64,000 nt of DNA, taken from the NCBI GenBank assembly GCA_030062745.1, contig CP099840.1, forward strand, positions 682,001 to 746,000, in the 5' to 3' direction. Position numbers and translations under genes: made by a program. This stretch comes from Capitulum mitella (lineage: Eukaryota > Arthropoda > Thecostraca > Pollicipedomorpha > Pollicipedidae). Under the pieces are notes generated by a model. The model was not told where the DNA came from and searched no databases. It saw nothing but the letters and a program-made list of their open reading frames with translations. Shown here piece by piece: positions 23,101-37,133 of this stretch; positions within the stretch are counted from its first letter, which is position 1, and each line of letters opens with the position of its first letter.

Positions 23101-26100
23101 CGCCTGACTTCCGGTGTGAAGCCGTCCGCCTTTCCTGCTGCGTTTCCTGCACCGTCTTCGTCAGCTGCTCGATGAGCTGGCAGCTCTCGGCGAGCTCACG
23201 CTTCAGCTGGCCAGTCTCGTCGTTCCCAGACCGGACCTCCTCGAGCAGCTGCCGCATCTCCTGGCAGCTCCTGTGGCTGTCTTCCAGCTCACGCCGGAGA
23301 CTGTCCTCTCCCTGAGCGCGCCAGCTATCTTCTCCCACTTGGATACCGATTTCCAGAGACGCCGTTTTAGGACCGTGAGCTAGCTGACTGGAGCTCCTCT
23401 TGAGGCCGTAATCATCAGAATTTAATGAATCGTCAGATGCCTCGACTGGTGGCTGCCCACGAGGTCCAAGGCCCTGACACTGCGAGCAGGCGGGTATCAT
23501 TTTAAATTCTTGTCTCGACTTCTCTGTGTGCACCGTTTTGCGCTCCCCAGCCCGGCACGGAGACTCGAGCCGACTCTGCACTCCGAGCGCCGCACAGGCG
23601 CCGCAGGCTGTCCCCGCGCCGCAGTCGGGCACGGTCTCCCGACCTCCAGCCGGCGGCACAGCACCGTGTCCGCCGGCGCCGGCGTGCAGGGCGCCGGCCG
23701 CTCCGGCGCCGCCAGGTCCGGCTGGACAGCCGCCCCCGGCCGGCGCCCCGCGGCGTCAGCCGCCGCCAGTTCCTCCTCCGCCTGACGGCACCTGGAACCG
23801 CAGAGACGCAGCTGACGCAACACAGAGCATCAGACGACCCGGACATGAGCAGTGACCGAGTTCAGCCACTAGGCAATTCCATGGTCACTGCACAACAGTC
23901 GGGGGTATTACATTGGTAGATTACTACGGATTACTTTATTCCGTCTTGTTTCGGAAGCGATACCGATAATTCGCATGGATACCAGACAAATGCGTCAACA
24001 GTGGCATTACACCTGCATCAGCACGTCGTTCACAGCCGTGCCCCTGCTCGCCTTGCAGGTTCCGTCGCTCCTCCGCCGATGGTCGGTCTGCGCTCACCTG
24101 AGCTGCCAGCGGGCCAGCTCGGCCTGCAGCTGGGCCAGCTCGGCCTGCAGCTGGGCCAGCTCGGCCTCCGCGGCGCTCCGGCCGGCGCTGGCCGCCGTCA
24201 GCTGAGCGCTGACGGCCGCCAGCTGGCGCGTCTCTTCCTCAGCCTGCGCCTGCAGGCGGGCCAGCGACGCCTGGTGTTCGGCCGTCTGTCGGGCGTGCCG
24301 CAGCTGGGGATAGGGGCGGCGGCGTGAGAACAGGAAGGCATCGGCGACCCGCGAAGGACGCTAGAATGGCACCAACGCGAACTGGTAACATTAGAAACGT
24401 ATCTTAAGGATCGTCACTGAAACGTTGCCACTGGTAACGAGGTTTGCAAATAGCCAAACAACGCACATTTAACTGTTTCCCTCAGAAACGGAAATTATTA
24501 AGGCAATGCAAATGTTTCTCTCACCTTTTCCTCTTCAGCTGCCTGTTTTTCCTTCTCCAAAACCGTCTGAACCTTGAGCAGGTCTCCTCGTATTTCTGAC
24601 AGCTGACGTTCGTATTCAGAAGATACTCTTGTTATCTCCGCCTCCATTTGCTTGTCCGTCCCCTCATTGCGGCTCAAGATCCCCGACGGATGATGGCAAA
24701 GAGACATCCCATCCTGACCCTCCTGGCTCTCAAGAGCTACGGAATTAGCTACGAAGTCTACTCTGCTTGTCTTGTTCTTAAGAGCGTCCAGCTCACGCTG
24801 GACTTCGGCAAACTTCAAAGCAGATTCTCTCTCCATCTGGGCCAGTTTCAGATCACCCTCTCGTTTGATTTCAGCCTCTTTCGCTTTGCATTCCTCCAGA
24901 GTTTCGCTCACTTTAAGCTCGGAGTCTCTTCTGATTCGCTCCATCTCCTCAGGCCAACTCTCCTTCACGAGCGTTCATCTGCTCCCTGTACCGCTTCTCC
25001 ACGTCCTGCTGCACCGAGCTGACCCTGGCGTCCGCCTCAGACTTGAGCCTGGCCGCCGTGGCGTCAGTCTTCTGGCGATACTCCTCCTCGATATCGTCCT
25101 TCAGCCGCATCAACGTGGCCTCGGCCTTCTCCAGCGTCACCGATATCTTCCCGTCCACCTCCTTCTGCACCTCGGCAATGCGGGCCTCGGTCCTCTTCAG
25201 GTGTTCAGCCTCCAGCTCCGCTTTAACCGCCGACATATGGGCCTCGGCCTCCGCACGAGCCTCGGACAATCGGCTCTCACACTTCCTTTCCATTTCCGTC
25301 TCGATCTCCTTGCGTAACGTGGCTTCTACTTCCGCCCGTTCTGATTGCTGGATCTGCTCAAATTTAACTTGAAGCTCTTCCTCGATCTCCTTCCGCAGAG
25401 CTGCTTTTCTTTCTTCGTCTTGAGTAAATCGTTCCTCTGAATTATTTTTATTTCCCTCTTCCATCTCTTTTCGCAATGCCGCTAGGCGTTCATCTGCATC
25501 GGCTGACTTTTCCTGCAATATCTTTTGGTATTCTTCTTCTATTTCTTCTCGTACTGCAGCTACCCGTTCTTCTACACTGGGTGACTGATCCTCGGACAGC
25601 TTCTGACGTGCCTCTTCCAATTCCTTCTCAGCTGACGCCGTCCGCTCTTCCGCCTCAGCCAACTGTCTCTCAAACTTCTCTCGGGACTCCATCTCCACTT
25701 GAGCTCGCAGTGCTTTTAACTGTGCCTCTGTTTCTGTCACCTGGTCTGCAACCTTCTGCTGGCCCTCCGCCTCAACCTCTCTCCGGACTGACGCCAACTT
25801 TCCTTCAATCTCAGCACGCAGCTCAGACAGCTGGCCCTCCGCCTTCTTCTGACATTCCTCCTCCACCTCCTTCCGCGCCGCCGCCAGCTTGGCCTCAATG
25901 TCGGCGTGCAGCTGGCTCTCCGTTCTCCTCTGACACTCCTCCTCCACCTCCTTCCTAATCGCCGCCATCTTGAGCTCCGCCTCGGCCCGCTCCTCGGCCA
26001 GCCGCTCCTCTGTCCTTCGTCCACACTCCCGCTCCACCTCCTCCCTCGCCGCCACTACTCTCGCCTCTGCCTCGGCGCGCGCCTCTGCCAGCTGCTGCTC

Positions 26101-29100
26101 GGTCTGCAGGCGACACTCGGCCTCCACGCGCGCGCGCTCGGCCGCCAGCCGTTCGTCCACCTCGCCGCGCACCTGGCCAATCCTGGCCTCGGCCTCGCGG
26201 GTGAGCTGGCGCAGCTCCTCCCGGGTCCTGTCCGCCAGCTGCTGCTGCTCCCGCTCAGAGGCGGCCTCCAGCTGCCGGACAGGGGCGGGTCAGGCTGCCG
26301 GACCGGAACGGACGGCAAACCGCGGACGGCGGAACAGCAAGCTCAGTGACGTGTCAGAGTGAGAGTTAGGCTCCCAGCCCGACCAACATGTCGCCGGGAG
26401 CAAGTCATCGACAAACAGTGAAACGTGTGAGAAAGACTGTCTATATTTCCTCGCTCAAAATATCAGCACCTCTTTTCATATCGGCTAAAGAACTCAATTC
26501 AAACGACCTAAGCATTAACCAAGGTATATGTTTCAAATGCATCGAAGACCCACTGCCATCCATTCACGCCAAGAAACTTAACAGAAGTCCAGCACGCACC
26601 TCTAGCTGACTGATGCGTTCTGCCTGCTGGTTCACGGTCATCCGGAGCCGCTCAGCGGCGGCAGAACTCTCTGCCAGCTGCTCTGCCAACGTCTGCCGAG
26701 CAGTCCGCTCCTCTGCCAGCTCATTCTGCCACAAGGTGGCTGAGGTTAGCCATTCGGTCAGCATCGCAGAAACAGCAGCCAGGCAAAAAAAAACGGAGTG
26801 GATTCTGGTGAGGGTAGGTAACACAGCAGCTTTCTGAATATAAAGGCAACAGAGAAGTGCCGCATCCGCATGTTTCATAGACGACCACTGGTTTGCTCTT
26901 GGTAAAGAACCTCTAGAAACAACATTTCAAAATGGACGACTCGTTGCGACGAGCTGAAAACGCATACCACTGTTAAAGTCTTTGTTCAAAGTCCGCCTGG
27001 AAAAATCGGCAACATTCGTACGGCCAATCAGCACTGGACGCCTTCCGTCGGTGTTGGCCCACCGCCTCCTCACCTGGAGCTGCTCGGAGCGTCGCTGCGT
27101 CTCCTCGTGTCGACTACGCTCCTCGGCCAGTGCCAGGCGCAGCTCGCGCACCATCTCCTGCAGCTGAGACACCGCGTCTAGTCCTGACGGCAGACACCGT
27201 CAAACAGCTCTGTATAGGGCACACTCGGCCCTGGACGCACAGACACCGCGTCCAGTCCTGACGGCAGACACCGTCAAACAGCTCTGTTCCGGGAACACTC
27301 GGCCCTGGACGCCAGACACCGCGTCCAGTCCTGACGGCAGACACCGTCAAACTGCTCTGTACAGGACTCACTGGACTCTGGGCACACAGACATCGTATGC
27401 TATCCAATGCAATACGCCGGAGGGCATGCTTTCTCATACATCTCCGGACGCAGCGTACCTTTCAGCGCTGCGACATGACCAGACCGTTCCCTGGGCAGAC
27501 TGAAAATGCTCTCTTCTTCGCTGTCGGCTGTCACATCGTGCGCCTCTCTGAAAATGAAAATAGCAGTCCCATTAACGCAAACTGACAGTGACGTGTGACG
27601 CGTGACGACAGTGACGTGACCGTCGGCCTTCGCGGCACACCGCGAGGGCCGGCGAAACGGGGGAAGACCGGATGCACCCCATGTTCTATCACCATATCTA
27701 GTGATATACTCGTAGAGCTCTACTGATGTATGAAAGTGGATCATCAGATGTTTTTGAGCTGGATATAACGAAACGGATACGCATAAGCGTTAAACTGACA
27801 AATGCCAGCATATGTAAGCCCGTACGGCAACGACAGCCGTACGGACAAACTTTTCGCCATTCTTTGTTTACGTCTATCTTACAATAATATCCGTTACGAG
27901 CAAGCCGGGAATCGCCAAAAGCGACGCCGAACAATACGTAGAGTAACACGAGAGCCGGCAAAAATCGCGCGAAACGTAGAATGACCACATTTTCATGCAG
28001 ACCCCTCGTATTCTTGAACGCCAGCAATGTGTCCAGTTCCAACTATTTGAGCTGAAATCCAATGTCATACACGTCTGGCGGAATACAATATACGTTAACG
28101 CTTTATGTAACACATTAGACGTCGAAGTAGCATCACACTGTTTAAATGAAACGTTGTAATCACTTGGGACGCAATGCATAGGACCCTTAAGACCCTAGGA
28201 TAATGCAACGATGAGGTTTGTTGCGTTTTTGAAATGGGTTTGGTTTAAGTCTATTATACAACACCGTACGTGCAAAACATCAGTGTAGGAGCATCGCTGG
28301 TGGTGCGGCCAAAACCAATTGTTAAAAATTTTGTCTTATACAGTACCAGGGGCGCAGCCAGGATTTTGTTAAGGCGGGGGGAGGGGCGGAGCTCAGTGTG
28401 AACTGAAATTATATGAGAACCGCCTGCCGGGACGACGATGTGCAACTGTTTTCACAAAAACGCGGGCCTAAGAGAGGGTGGGGGGGGGCCTTGGCTGCGT
28501 CTGTGCACAATACCATAAAGCTTGTCAGAATTATCTTAAGTTCGTAGGGTCGCCGTCACGTTGGTTGGGCCGCCGCCCTACCGACCACATGTGCTGCTGC
28601 ACATATACGAAATGTCATGGGCGGTGTGAAGACCATCACTGTACAAGACTATAAAACTGCGGATTAGATTTACAACTGCATCCGACAGCAGAATTCACGA
28701 ATGTCTCGATTCTTCAACGTGGGAATATTTTTGCCGGTTTTTTGTTGAGCAAGCAAATTCCTCAAAGCAACTAGCGTTTTCAAATATGATCTGACTCCAC
28801 AAGGAAATTTTAAAGCCTGTCTAAATAACACACTTCACAATCAGCACTTCTTGCTGAGTTTCCGCTCTTACAGGAAATACCGCAGGACCTTTGTTCCCCC
28901 AGTAATGATGAAATGCGTTTGTGCCAGGAGAAAGTAAATAAAAGATGGTCTACAGCCAAGACATATCGTTCAATATAAAGTTGGATTAAATCGTCGCAGA
29001 ACCTTAGTACTTATTTCATCAAAAAAGAAGTGTGTGTAACGCATGCTGTTTCGCGTGTAAAATCAGCTTCTTCTGGCAAAACTTACTACAATAAACAGTT

Positions 29101-32100
29101 TTTCCGAATGATGGGCTACGCTTGCAACAATGCGCGAGGGACCGCATGTTTACTTCACATGATTTTCACTAATTTGAAAAATTAATTTTGTACTGATTGC
29201 CTTCCACAGATTTTTCCAACGTAAGAAAAATGTTCTATACCCTAAATTACAAATGTTGGGCCCAAAATCCCTTATTATTCTAACGGCCGTTTATGAATTG
29301 GGGCTAAATCATGAAGCCATGTGGGGAGGACTGTCTTCAAACCAGTGCAACCACATGCGGAATGATCCGTGAAGCGCTCAGGCCTTTTTACCAAGAATAC
29401 CCATGGGCTTTTTTCCAAACCTGTTTCAAAGTTCGCAAATATTCTTCAAAGGGAAGAAGTGGGCAAGGAGACAGGAAAATAATCGGTACGACAAACACCG
29501 CAATCGGGTAAGCAATGTCCGAACATGACCAGGTACAACCTCAGCTGTCAATCGAATAGAATGAAACAAACATAATGAGGCAAAATCAGAGTAAATTGGT
29601 CCCGTTTCAAAAACAGCAGTGTATTTCCAACATCAAACCCAGTGGCGCAGCATAATCGATTATATGACCCGCAAAATTTTCGGAAACGTTCAAAAACGAG
29701 GTTAAATTGATCAACTCTGGGTCCGTTCTCAATAAAAAAGTGTGCACAATTTTTAAAGCAAATTTTTTTTACAAAATCGATATACATATTGATGCAATCA
29801 TGCAACAGTGTCTGACAACGCGATGCAAAATATCAATAGGCAAAAAATATGGCCCAAAAAGTCAATCTAGTTTTCAAACACCAAGTTTCAGATGATTTCT
29901 ACAAGTTACTTTCAGAGGATATTCTCATTACAATATCCGCCCATCGCCATACCCACAAACTACACGGTTAATCCAAGCTAAGGAAATATAAAGAAACTGA
30001 AAACATTGAAAAATCAGCCGAGGCTGTGCACTGGTCCTCACAATTTATACCGCTGGAGGAACAGTGATCACTACCATTGAGCGTTGACTGCGTTTGAGGA
30101 GATTCTGTGTGAAATGTCATTTACCCCTAAAAACAAGTTAATACAGCTGTAAATTTATGTACGCAAACAAAAATCCGTGACATATATGTACGTTTGATGT
30201 GGGCATGGGACGAAAAAAAACGGCCAAGCAATGAAATATCAACATCTCGATGTTCTTTACGTGTCGCAAACGTAAGCGCATGTTGGAGGCTATTTGTAAC
30301 TGTTTCTTTAAAAAGCATTCATGTCCGAAAATTCAATACAAACATCCACGTAGACAGCATCGGTGGTGCTGACATACAGGGACTTGGACCTCGAGGGAGA
30401 TCGGCTACTTGGGCCATAATGAACCTGAGCAGTTACTTTTATTTAATCGTATGACCGATATTGTAGCCTTAATGCTGCGCACTGCAAGTTGGCATGGATG
30501 AAAACAGCCAATATGATGCTAACAAAGAGCAAATAGCTGATCGAATGGGGAAAAAGGAGTCCGTATTAGGTGGCCCTGGAAAGATCTCCCCAGTATTAAA
30601 CACAGTTCACATAAGGGACAAACTACAAACACCTTAGGTCTGACCAAGCGTCGATGAGGTACATGGAAGAGCGTTTACCGAACACAATGTCTCTTTTTCG
30701 CGTGTCGAAGAGCAAAACAGCTCAACTTTGTGAGGCTTTTGGACTGAATTCCATGTTCAAGTTAAATTTCGAACACGGTCTCAAACTACGTACCACCCAC
30801 AGCTTCTCAACATAAGGCCTGTCGTCAACACCGACCCTCCAAAGGCTTATCAAATCCTTACGAAGAGACTATTGTTAAAGCGAAGAACGATAACAATGGA
30901 TTCACGCGGTACTAGGCCGCCAGTGGTTACGGTTCCGGTAAGTTATGCATCGGTACAGGTATCGTGGATATCGGGATTTAAGACGATAAATGCATGCTGA
31001 AACTATATTTGCTCTGAACCAATCGTGGGTCAAAAGCTGAAGAATCACTTTCGGAATTTGCCATGGAATCGCGCAAAGTTCTGCCTCGTGCAAGCCGACA
31101 ACGGGTTCCTCTCCGTTTCGGCAGCCACAAATCAGAAGTCGTTTTCACACTTTCGAAGACGGCAATGTCTGTTTACAGCTTATAAGTATTCTGCGGGTTC
31201 AAACATAAAATACACGAGGCGCCGACAGCCCTGATTCAAACACCCATTTCATATGAATCATAATCACCATACAGGAGCCGTTTTAAAACACATTTCAGGA
31301 CACGGAGAGTCTGAAAGACTGGAAGGCGTGCCGGCAGCAGCAGCAATCTGCCACGCAGCTCAAGAGGCTGATCTCGGCTGAAGAGCTCAACCATGTACTC
31401 GCCGAGCTGGAGCGATCGGCCACCAAGGTTCTGGAGGAGCCTGCCGAGCCTAAGCCGGTCGGCAAGCCGGAGCTGTCGAGCTCGCAGCTCGTGGAGCAGG
31501 TTGAGGAGCTGGAGCGCTCCTTCACGGATCTCTCGCCAGCCGCCAGGGCTGCCGAGGACCCGTACAAGAAGTGGGTGGTGGTGCGTCAGTCGGAGACTGG
31601 TCGCCGCGGTGACGCCGCCGCCCGACTGCCGGCCGTGGCCCGGCCGCCGCCGGCCGCCCAGCTGCCGGACAGGCCGGCTGGAGCGGTCGGCGGCGGCAGC
31701 GTGCCCGAACTCTGCCTGACGCGGCCCACAGAGGCCGCCGGCGACTTCTGGATCACCGCCAGGGAGGCGAAAAACGCGTCGCCGCGGCGCATCATGCCGT
31801 ACATTACGATCAACAATGAGAAAATACCCATTGTGATCAACAAATACCCGGCTCCAGTGCAACAGAAAACTGTGCCGAACTCTCAAGGGCACCAGCAAGC
31901 CTCCGTCTCAGAGCAGGCCGATCCAGCAGAAGCGAATAAAGGTTGTCAAACGGAATCCGAGTCCAGCACTCACAAACAGCAATCAGATCAAAAGAAAGTC
32001 CGACGCAAAAAGAGGTCGGATTTTCCAGGCAAACAGCTGGTGGGTGAAAAGCAGGATTCCGTCTGCAAGGCAACGGATTCCAGTACCCAAGCAGCAGAAA

Positions 32101-35100
32101 AGCCAGGACAGGAAGTTGTGCAACAAAGAATGCTTGCAGTTAATCCAGATGACCATTTGTCGTCAGAAGCCTTAGCAGTATTGAAAAGGGCACCAAAGAA
32201 GTCTGAAAAAGACCCTGAACCCAAACAATGTCAGGTGAAAACAGATTCAGACAAAAAATCCTCCTTAAAACTCGGCAAAGCGACTGAAGCCAATCAGTCA
32301 ACAAAAGGTGAAGGTGAGGTAAATAGAGAAGACAAGCCGAAGAAACAACGAACGAAAAGTCCACGGACGGATACTTCGAGGGAAAATCATTCTGATACCG
32401 AAGTAGAAACGACTGAGAGGAAGAAAAAGGTTCAAAAACCCATAGATCCGAAAGAAAAAAGAGCTTTTTCGGACAACATTCAAGTCATAAAAGTTTTCCT
32501 CAAGAAGAAGCTCAAAAACCAACCGAACGACTTCGTGGAGCTAGCAGAAAGAAGCACACAAACCGTTCAGTACTCTCGAAGCGAGACAGTCGCCAATAAC
32601 GCAATTCGCAAGTCAATATCGCAGAACATAAGGAATAAGGACGGAACAGACCCCAGCAAAGGCGCCTACGGCCGCTCCAAGAGCGAACACGCCATACAGA
32701 GAAACGAAGCCCGACCGATGAACCAGCGGGTGGTTCGCCTGACCTCGCTGCAGAGAGGACCGATGCCCAGTTCGGACCCGACCCTGGTCCGCGGCGTCCT
32801 GCGGCAGCCGCAGCCAGCCCCTCCCAGGCCCGCTCCGACCCAGAGCGAGACAAAGGTGCTGCCGACCCGAAACCGGGGCCGCTCGCCCTCGCCGGCCGTT
32901 AGGGTGATGAACGACGCCGCGCGGCGTAACGCCTCCCCAGCGCGCAACCAGCCGGCCTCCCCGGCCTCACCGGCCCGCAACCAGCCGCGGCGCAACCCGT
33001 CGCCGCCGCGCAACCAGCCATCACCACCGCGAAACCTGTCCGCCTCCAAGGCGTCGACGCCGCGCCAGCGCAGCGCGCAGCAGGGCCGGCAGTCGGCGCG
33101 CAAGGCGGCGAGCGGCACGCCGCGCGGCCAGCGCAGCCCGCGCTCCACGCAGGACAGCCGCAAGGTGACCATCTCGACGCCGGTGGTGCTGCCGCCACAG
33201 CGGCCTGGCAGCCGCGGCAAGGGTCGGCAGCGGCCGACGCCACCGCCGCCGCCCGACCCGCCGCGCCGCCGGCTGGCGCGGCTCAAGCCCAGGGTGAAGG
33301 AGCCGCCCGGCGCGCTGTCGCGCGGCAACGCGGCCAACATCATCACGACGCCGGGCGGCAGCTCGCTGCCCAAGCCGCCGGCACAAGATAACTGCGTCAT
33401 GTGCGCCAGCGACCAGCCGCCGCTGAACCGGACCGAGCGCGTGCGCCGCGTCATCCACCGGGTGACGGCCGTGATTGACGAGAGCCCCGACTCGTCTCCG
33501 CCGGCCAGCCCGACGCAGCCGGCGGCCGGCGCGGCGCGCAGTGGCCGCCGCCACCGCCAGCTGCTGACGCGCATCGACGCGCTGGCGGCGCCGCGCCGTC
33601 GTTACACGGAGCAGGCCGAGAACCAGGTGCGCGCGGTGCGGCCTGCCTGGCGGCAGGCACCCGGCGAGCTGTACCAGCGCGCCATGCGCGGCGCCGCCTG
33701 CCGCAGTTGCAACATCGTCCGCACGCCCTCGCCGCTCTCCTCAAACCCGTTGTGAGTGGCGGCGACGCGTGCTTGGTGTAAGCCAGACGCTGACGGCATG
33801 TGATTGAAGTTGTTCATAATGGAACACCTGATGAGATTTTGCAGATTTCACAGTTCGATTGTCAACTAAAGTGAAGGGGTCATGGTTGGGCGGTGAGTTT
33901 TCTCGTGACGCCCAGATTGCAAGGGTAGTTTTACAGTCATAAAGGGTGCTAATGCCATGAATTCACCTTCGCTCTGGGTCTGACGACTAATCTGTCAATG
34001 TCTGTAGCTTCTTCTGGCACCTCACACCAAAACGTTTCAGGGGCCCCGCTCAGATTCACAATTCAGACATCCCTTCGAACTCCATGCCACTGACGGGACT
34101 TCCTCCCTGGCTCCTCGGAGCCATCAATGGCCACAGAGCGTCCCACCACACAGTCCCATCTTGGATAGCTTCACCGCTGCTGTTTTCCCCCAGCGCGTAC
34201 ATGGACATTGAGGCGGACGGCCGGCCGCTGGGCCGTCTGACGATCCTGCTGCGCGCCGACCTGGCGCCGCGCACCGTGGAAAACTTCCGCTCCCTCTGCA
34301 CCGGCGAGTACGGCTTCGGGTACAAGGTGAGGCCGCCGCGGCCGGCCGGTTCACGTCGATGTCCCAGCCACATCGTCGTCCATGAGTGTGACGTAACGCC
34401 GCTCGCGTGTCAAATAAGTCACAAGACTGTCGGCGGGGTATGATAGCATTGAAAGTGTGCTGGCAGCGTTCGTGAACGGTGAACAAGCGGGGCCTGTCAC
34501 CAGCTGCTGCCTCAATGGACGCGAGCTTCGACAGCTATCGCCAGATTCAGCAACACCAACGTCCGTCCGTCTGGCCCCCCGCCGGCCCGCGTAGTGTAAC
34601 GCGTCACTCTGCCGCGCGCAGGGCACGCTGTTCCACCGGGTGATCCCGCGCTTCGTCTGTCAAGGCGGTGATGTCACGTTCGGCGGACGCAACAAGCAGG
34701 CGCCGCTCTCCATTTACGACCGGCTGTTCGAGGACGAGAGCTTCGAGATGAACCACAGTGAGCCAGGTGCGGCGCGCTTTGTACGTGCGTGACATCCTGA
34801 CCCTCATGAGGCCAACTAACATCTCCATGGTGGTCATTAAAACAATCTGTTTCCCCACGATCACATCGAACTGCACCTGATTAGATGCCTGTTGTCAGGG
34901 GTGGTGTCGATGGTGAACAACGGTCCGAACACAAACGGCACGCAGTTCTTCATCTGCGCCGCCAAGATCACCTGGCTCGACGGCAAGAACGTGGCGTTCG
35001 GACTCGTCACCGACGGCCTGCAGGTCCTCAGGAAGGTCAGTGGTGACCAATGAGCTGGAGTTGGCACGTGCCGAGCACCAGCCAGCTGATGCAAAGTCGA

Positions 35101-37133
35101 ACGAACGCAGAGTAACAGCCAGGTCCTTGGCACAGGTGACCATGCTTACAAGACCGTCTACAGTCAAAGGACTTGTGCAACTCTGTATTTGGTACCCTTG
35201 GCTATTTTTATTCACTTTGCAAACTAAGCGCGAGAAGATGTCATCAGCCAACTCAATGTAGTTACGTAGGGACCAAAACATCTGTATTTATCCGTTACTA
35301 CGTTTGCTTTTCTTTGCTTCCAGATTGAGGCACTGGGAACGTCTCAGGGAGTACCATTGAAAAGGATCGTCGTCCACAGATGTGGACAGATCATCAATGA
35401 TTGAGCAAAACAGATGGTCCAAGCTATGGAATCCCCAATATTTGCGGGTAGTGGTGGTTTACACCCGTCTTGTCCAACCGTGTCCTGTCGGTCACTGTGG
35501 ATGCGTCACAATAAATTTGCAGCGTAGAGGATAAACGTGACAATAAATCGAAACAAAGAGCAGTGCAGGGAAATGTGGGACTTATCCACTGCTTTTGAGA
35601 AACCACACAAATTTCCGCGACGAACAGTTTGTCCCATAAATTTGTATAACGCACCTGCAGGCTGACATACTCTTCCATGGATCCCAATAAGACGCCGAAT
35701 CGATCTAAGCACGATGCAATACGAGTGCCATACGAGAACAAACGTAAAACGTGACATGGGATAAGCACAGGGTTTCATATTCGGATTTACGGGACTTGGC
35801 TGCAAAATGTTCCAGCTTTTTGAACTATTCGGGAATTCCTGAAATCTAAAATGCGTTTTCGATTACCATCTTCCAAGACCAAACCAAACTGCGTTAAACC
35901 TCATTACGATTGAAGCCACTTCATTTTCAGTCGGAGCTACTTCTTTTAACGATCTTCAGTAATGAAAACAATTCCTTGGCAATGCTGAAGATCACTGATA
36001 AATTACATGCCCATAAGTCAGTAATATCCAATTAACAGTGACCGCAATGAAATTTCGTTATGGTTGACCATGCGGTTCACTGCTGCTAAAAGACTTCCTT
36101 ATCCATCCTCGACTGCGGTACAATGAAAGCCTCTTCCACAAAAGCTACATCCTTTGCCGGCCAATGGTACCACCTCACGAGGATTTCCCAATGAGACCCT
36201 CGCGGCTTACCATCAAAGGTAAGCTACTGTCCGTCTGAGGCCAGGGTCGAACGATCGGAACCCCATATCTCGGGGCTCCGCCGCCCCTCCAGCGGCGACT
36301 GACCTGTCTGAGTCGGCCTCATCGTCGCTGGGCCTGGACAGCGCCTCCTGTCGGCGGCCGCGGGTCAGCTTCAGGGCCCTGACGTCCAGCGAGCGGCGCC
36401 GGCCGGGCGGCCGCGGGCCCCGCCGCTCGGCGTCGGTCGACAGCTGGCGGCGCAGCGGACTGCGTGCACGCCGGCGGCGCTCCGGCGGCGCCTCCTCCTC
36501 CTCCGCGCCCTCCGCCTCCGCAATCCCGGCCAGCGAGCAGCTGCTCAGGCGCAGGTGGCGCCGCTCGGCGGCGGCCGCCGGCGGCTGCGGCGGGTCGGCA
36601 GAACCGGTGCGGCGCCGCGGCGGCCGGTCCGGCGCGGCCGGCTCCGGCGTCGCTCTCGACGTCGACGCGGAGCCGACCGTGGACGTCGGCGACAACGCGC
36701 CCGGCTGGTACATGTCCTCAAGCTCGTCGTCGGCGGTAAGCTCCTCGCTGCGGGCGAACTCGGCCGCGGCGCGCTCGCTCAGAAACGACTCGATCGAGAC
36801 CGAGACCGAATGGCGCCGCCGCTCGGGCAGCTCGAGCGAGCCGCGCGACGCCGAGCGGCGCCGCATCGTCCTCAGCGGTGCCAGCACGGCCTTCTTGAGC
36901 GTTTGCAGCGTGCGGCCCGTGCGCTCCGCCAGCTCGGAGCGCCGGCGAGGCGAGACGGCCGAGACGGAGGAGGCGCGCCGGCGGCCGCCGGCCGGCGGGC
37001 TGGCCCAGCTCGGCTCGCCGTCCCACAGCGGCAGGTCGACAGAGACGCGCCGCTTGCCAAGCTGGCTCAGCCGGCGGCGGGCCGACGTTGGCGGCTGCAC
37101 GGTGGCGTTCTGGGCCCACAGCTCCTCGCACCC
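20149..37133 (-). CDS. ANKRD26-like gene, exons 8-17 (Arg/Ser region and coiled coils)
   Basis: Exon 8 (830 bp) is Arg/Ser-rich and ends in DDEADSDR at a phase-2 donor. Exon 9 is short and acidic ([13 protein letters not shown]) and joins in phase across 8.8 kb. Exons 10-13 are nearly continuous coiled coil rich in Glu, Arg, Ala and Gln. Exon 12 shows loose repeats of about 35 residues of the type [15 protein letters not shown]. Exon 15 (521 residues) contains another DSW motif ([12 protein letters not shown]), coiled coil, an Arg/Pro/Ser-rich linker and more coiled coil. Exon 17 ends with two SPSG-type repeats and a TGA at 20149. Long parallel coils at the C-terminus are typical of ANKRD26 and CCDC144 relatives. 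Confidence 0.6.

Noticed and set aside
23480-24100. A third frameshift between ANKRD26-like exons 13 and 15
   Set aside because: An acceptor at TTCCAG|G (exon 14 from 23791) and a short AT-rich intron (23643-23480) restore the frame without any shift.
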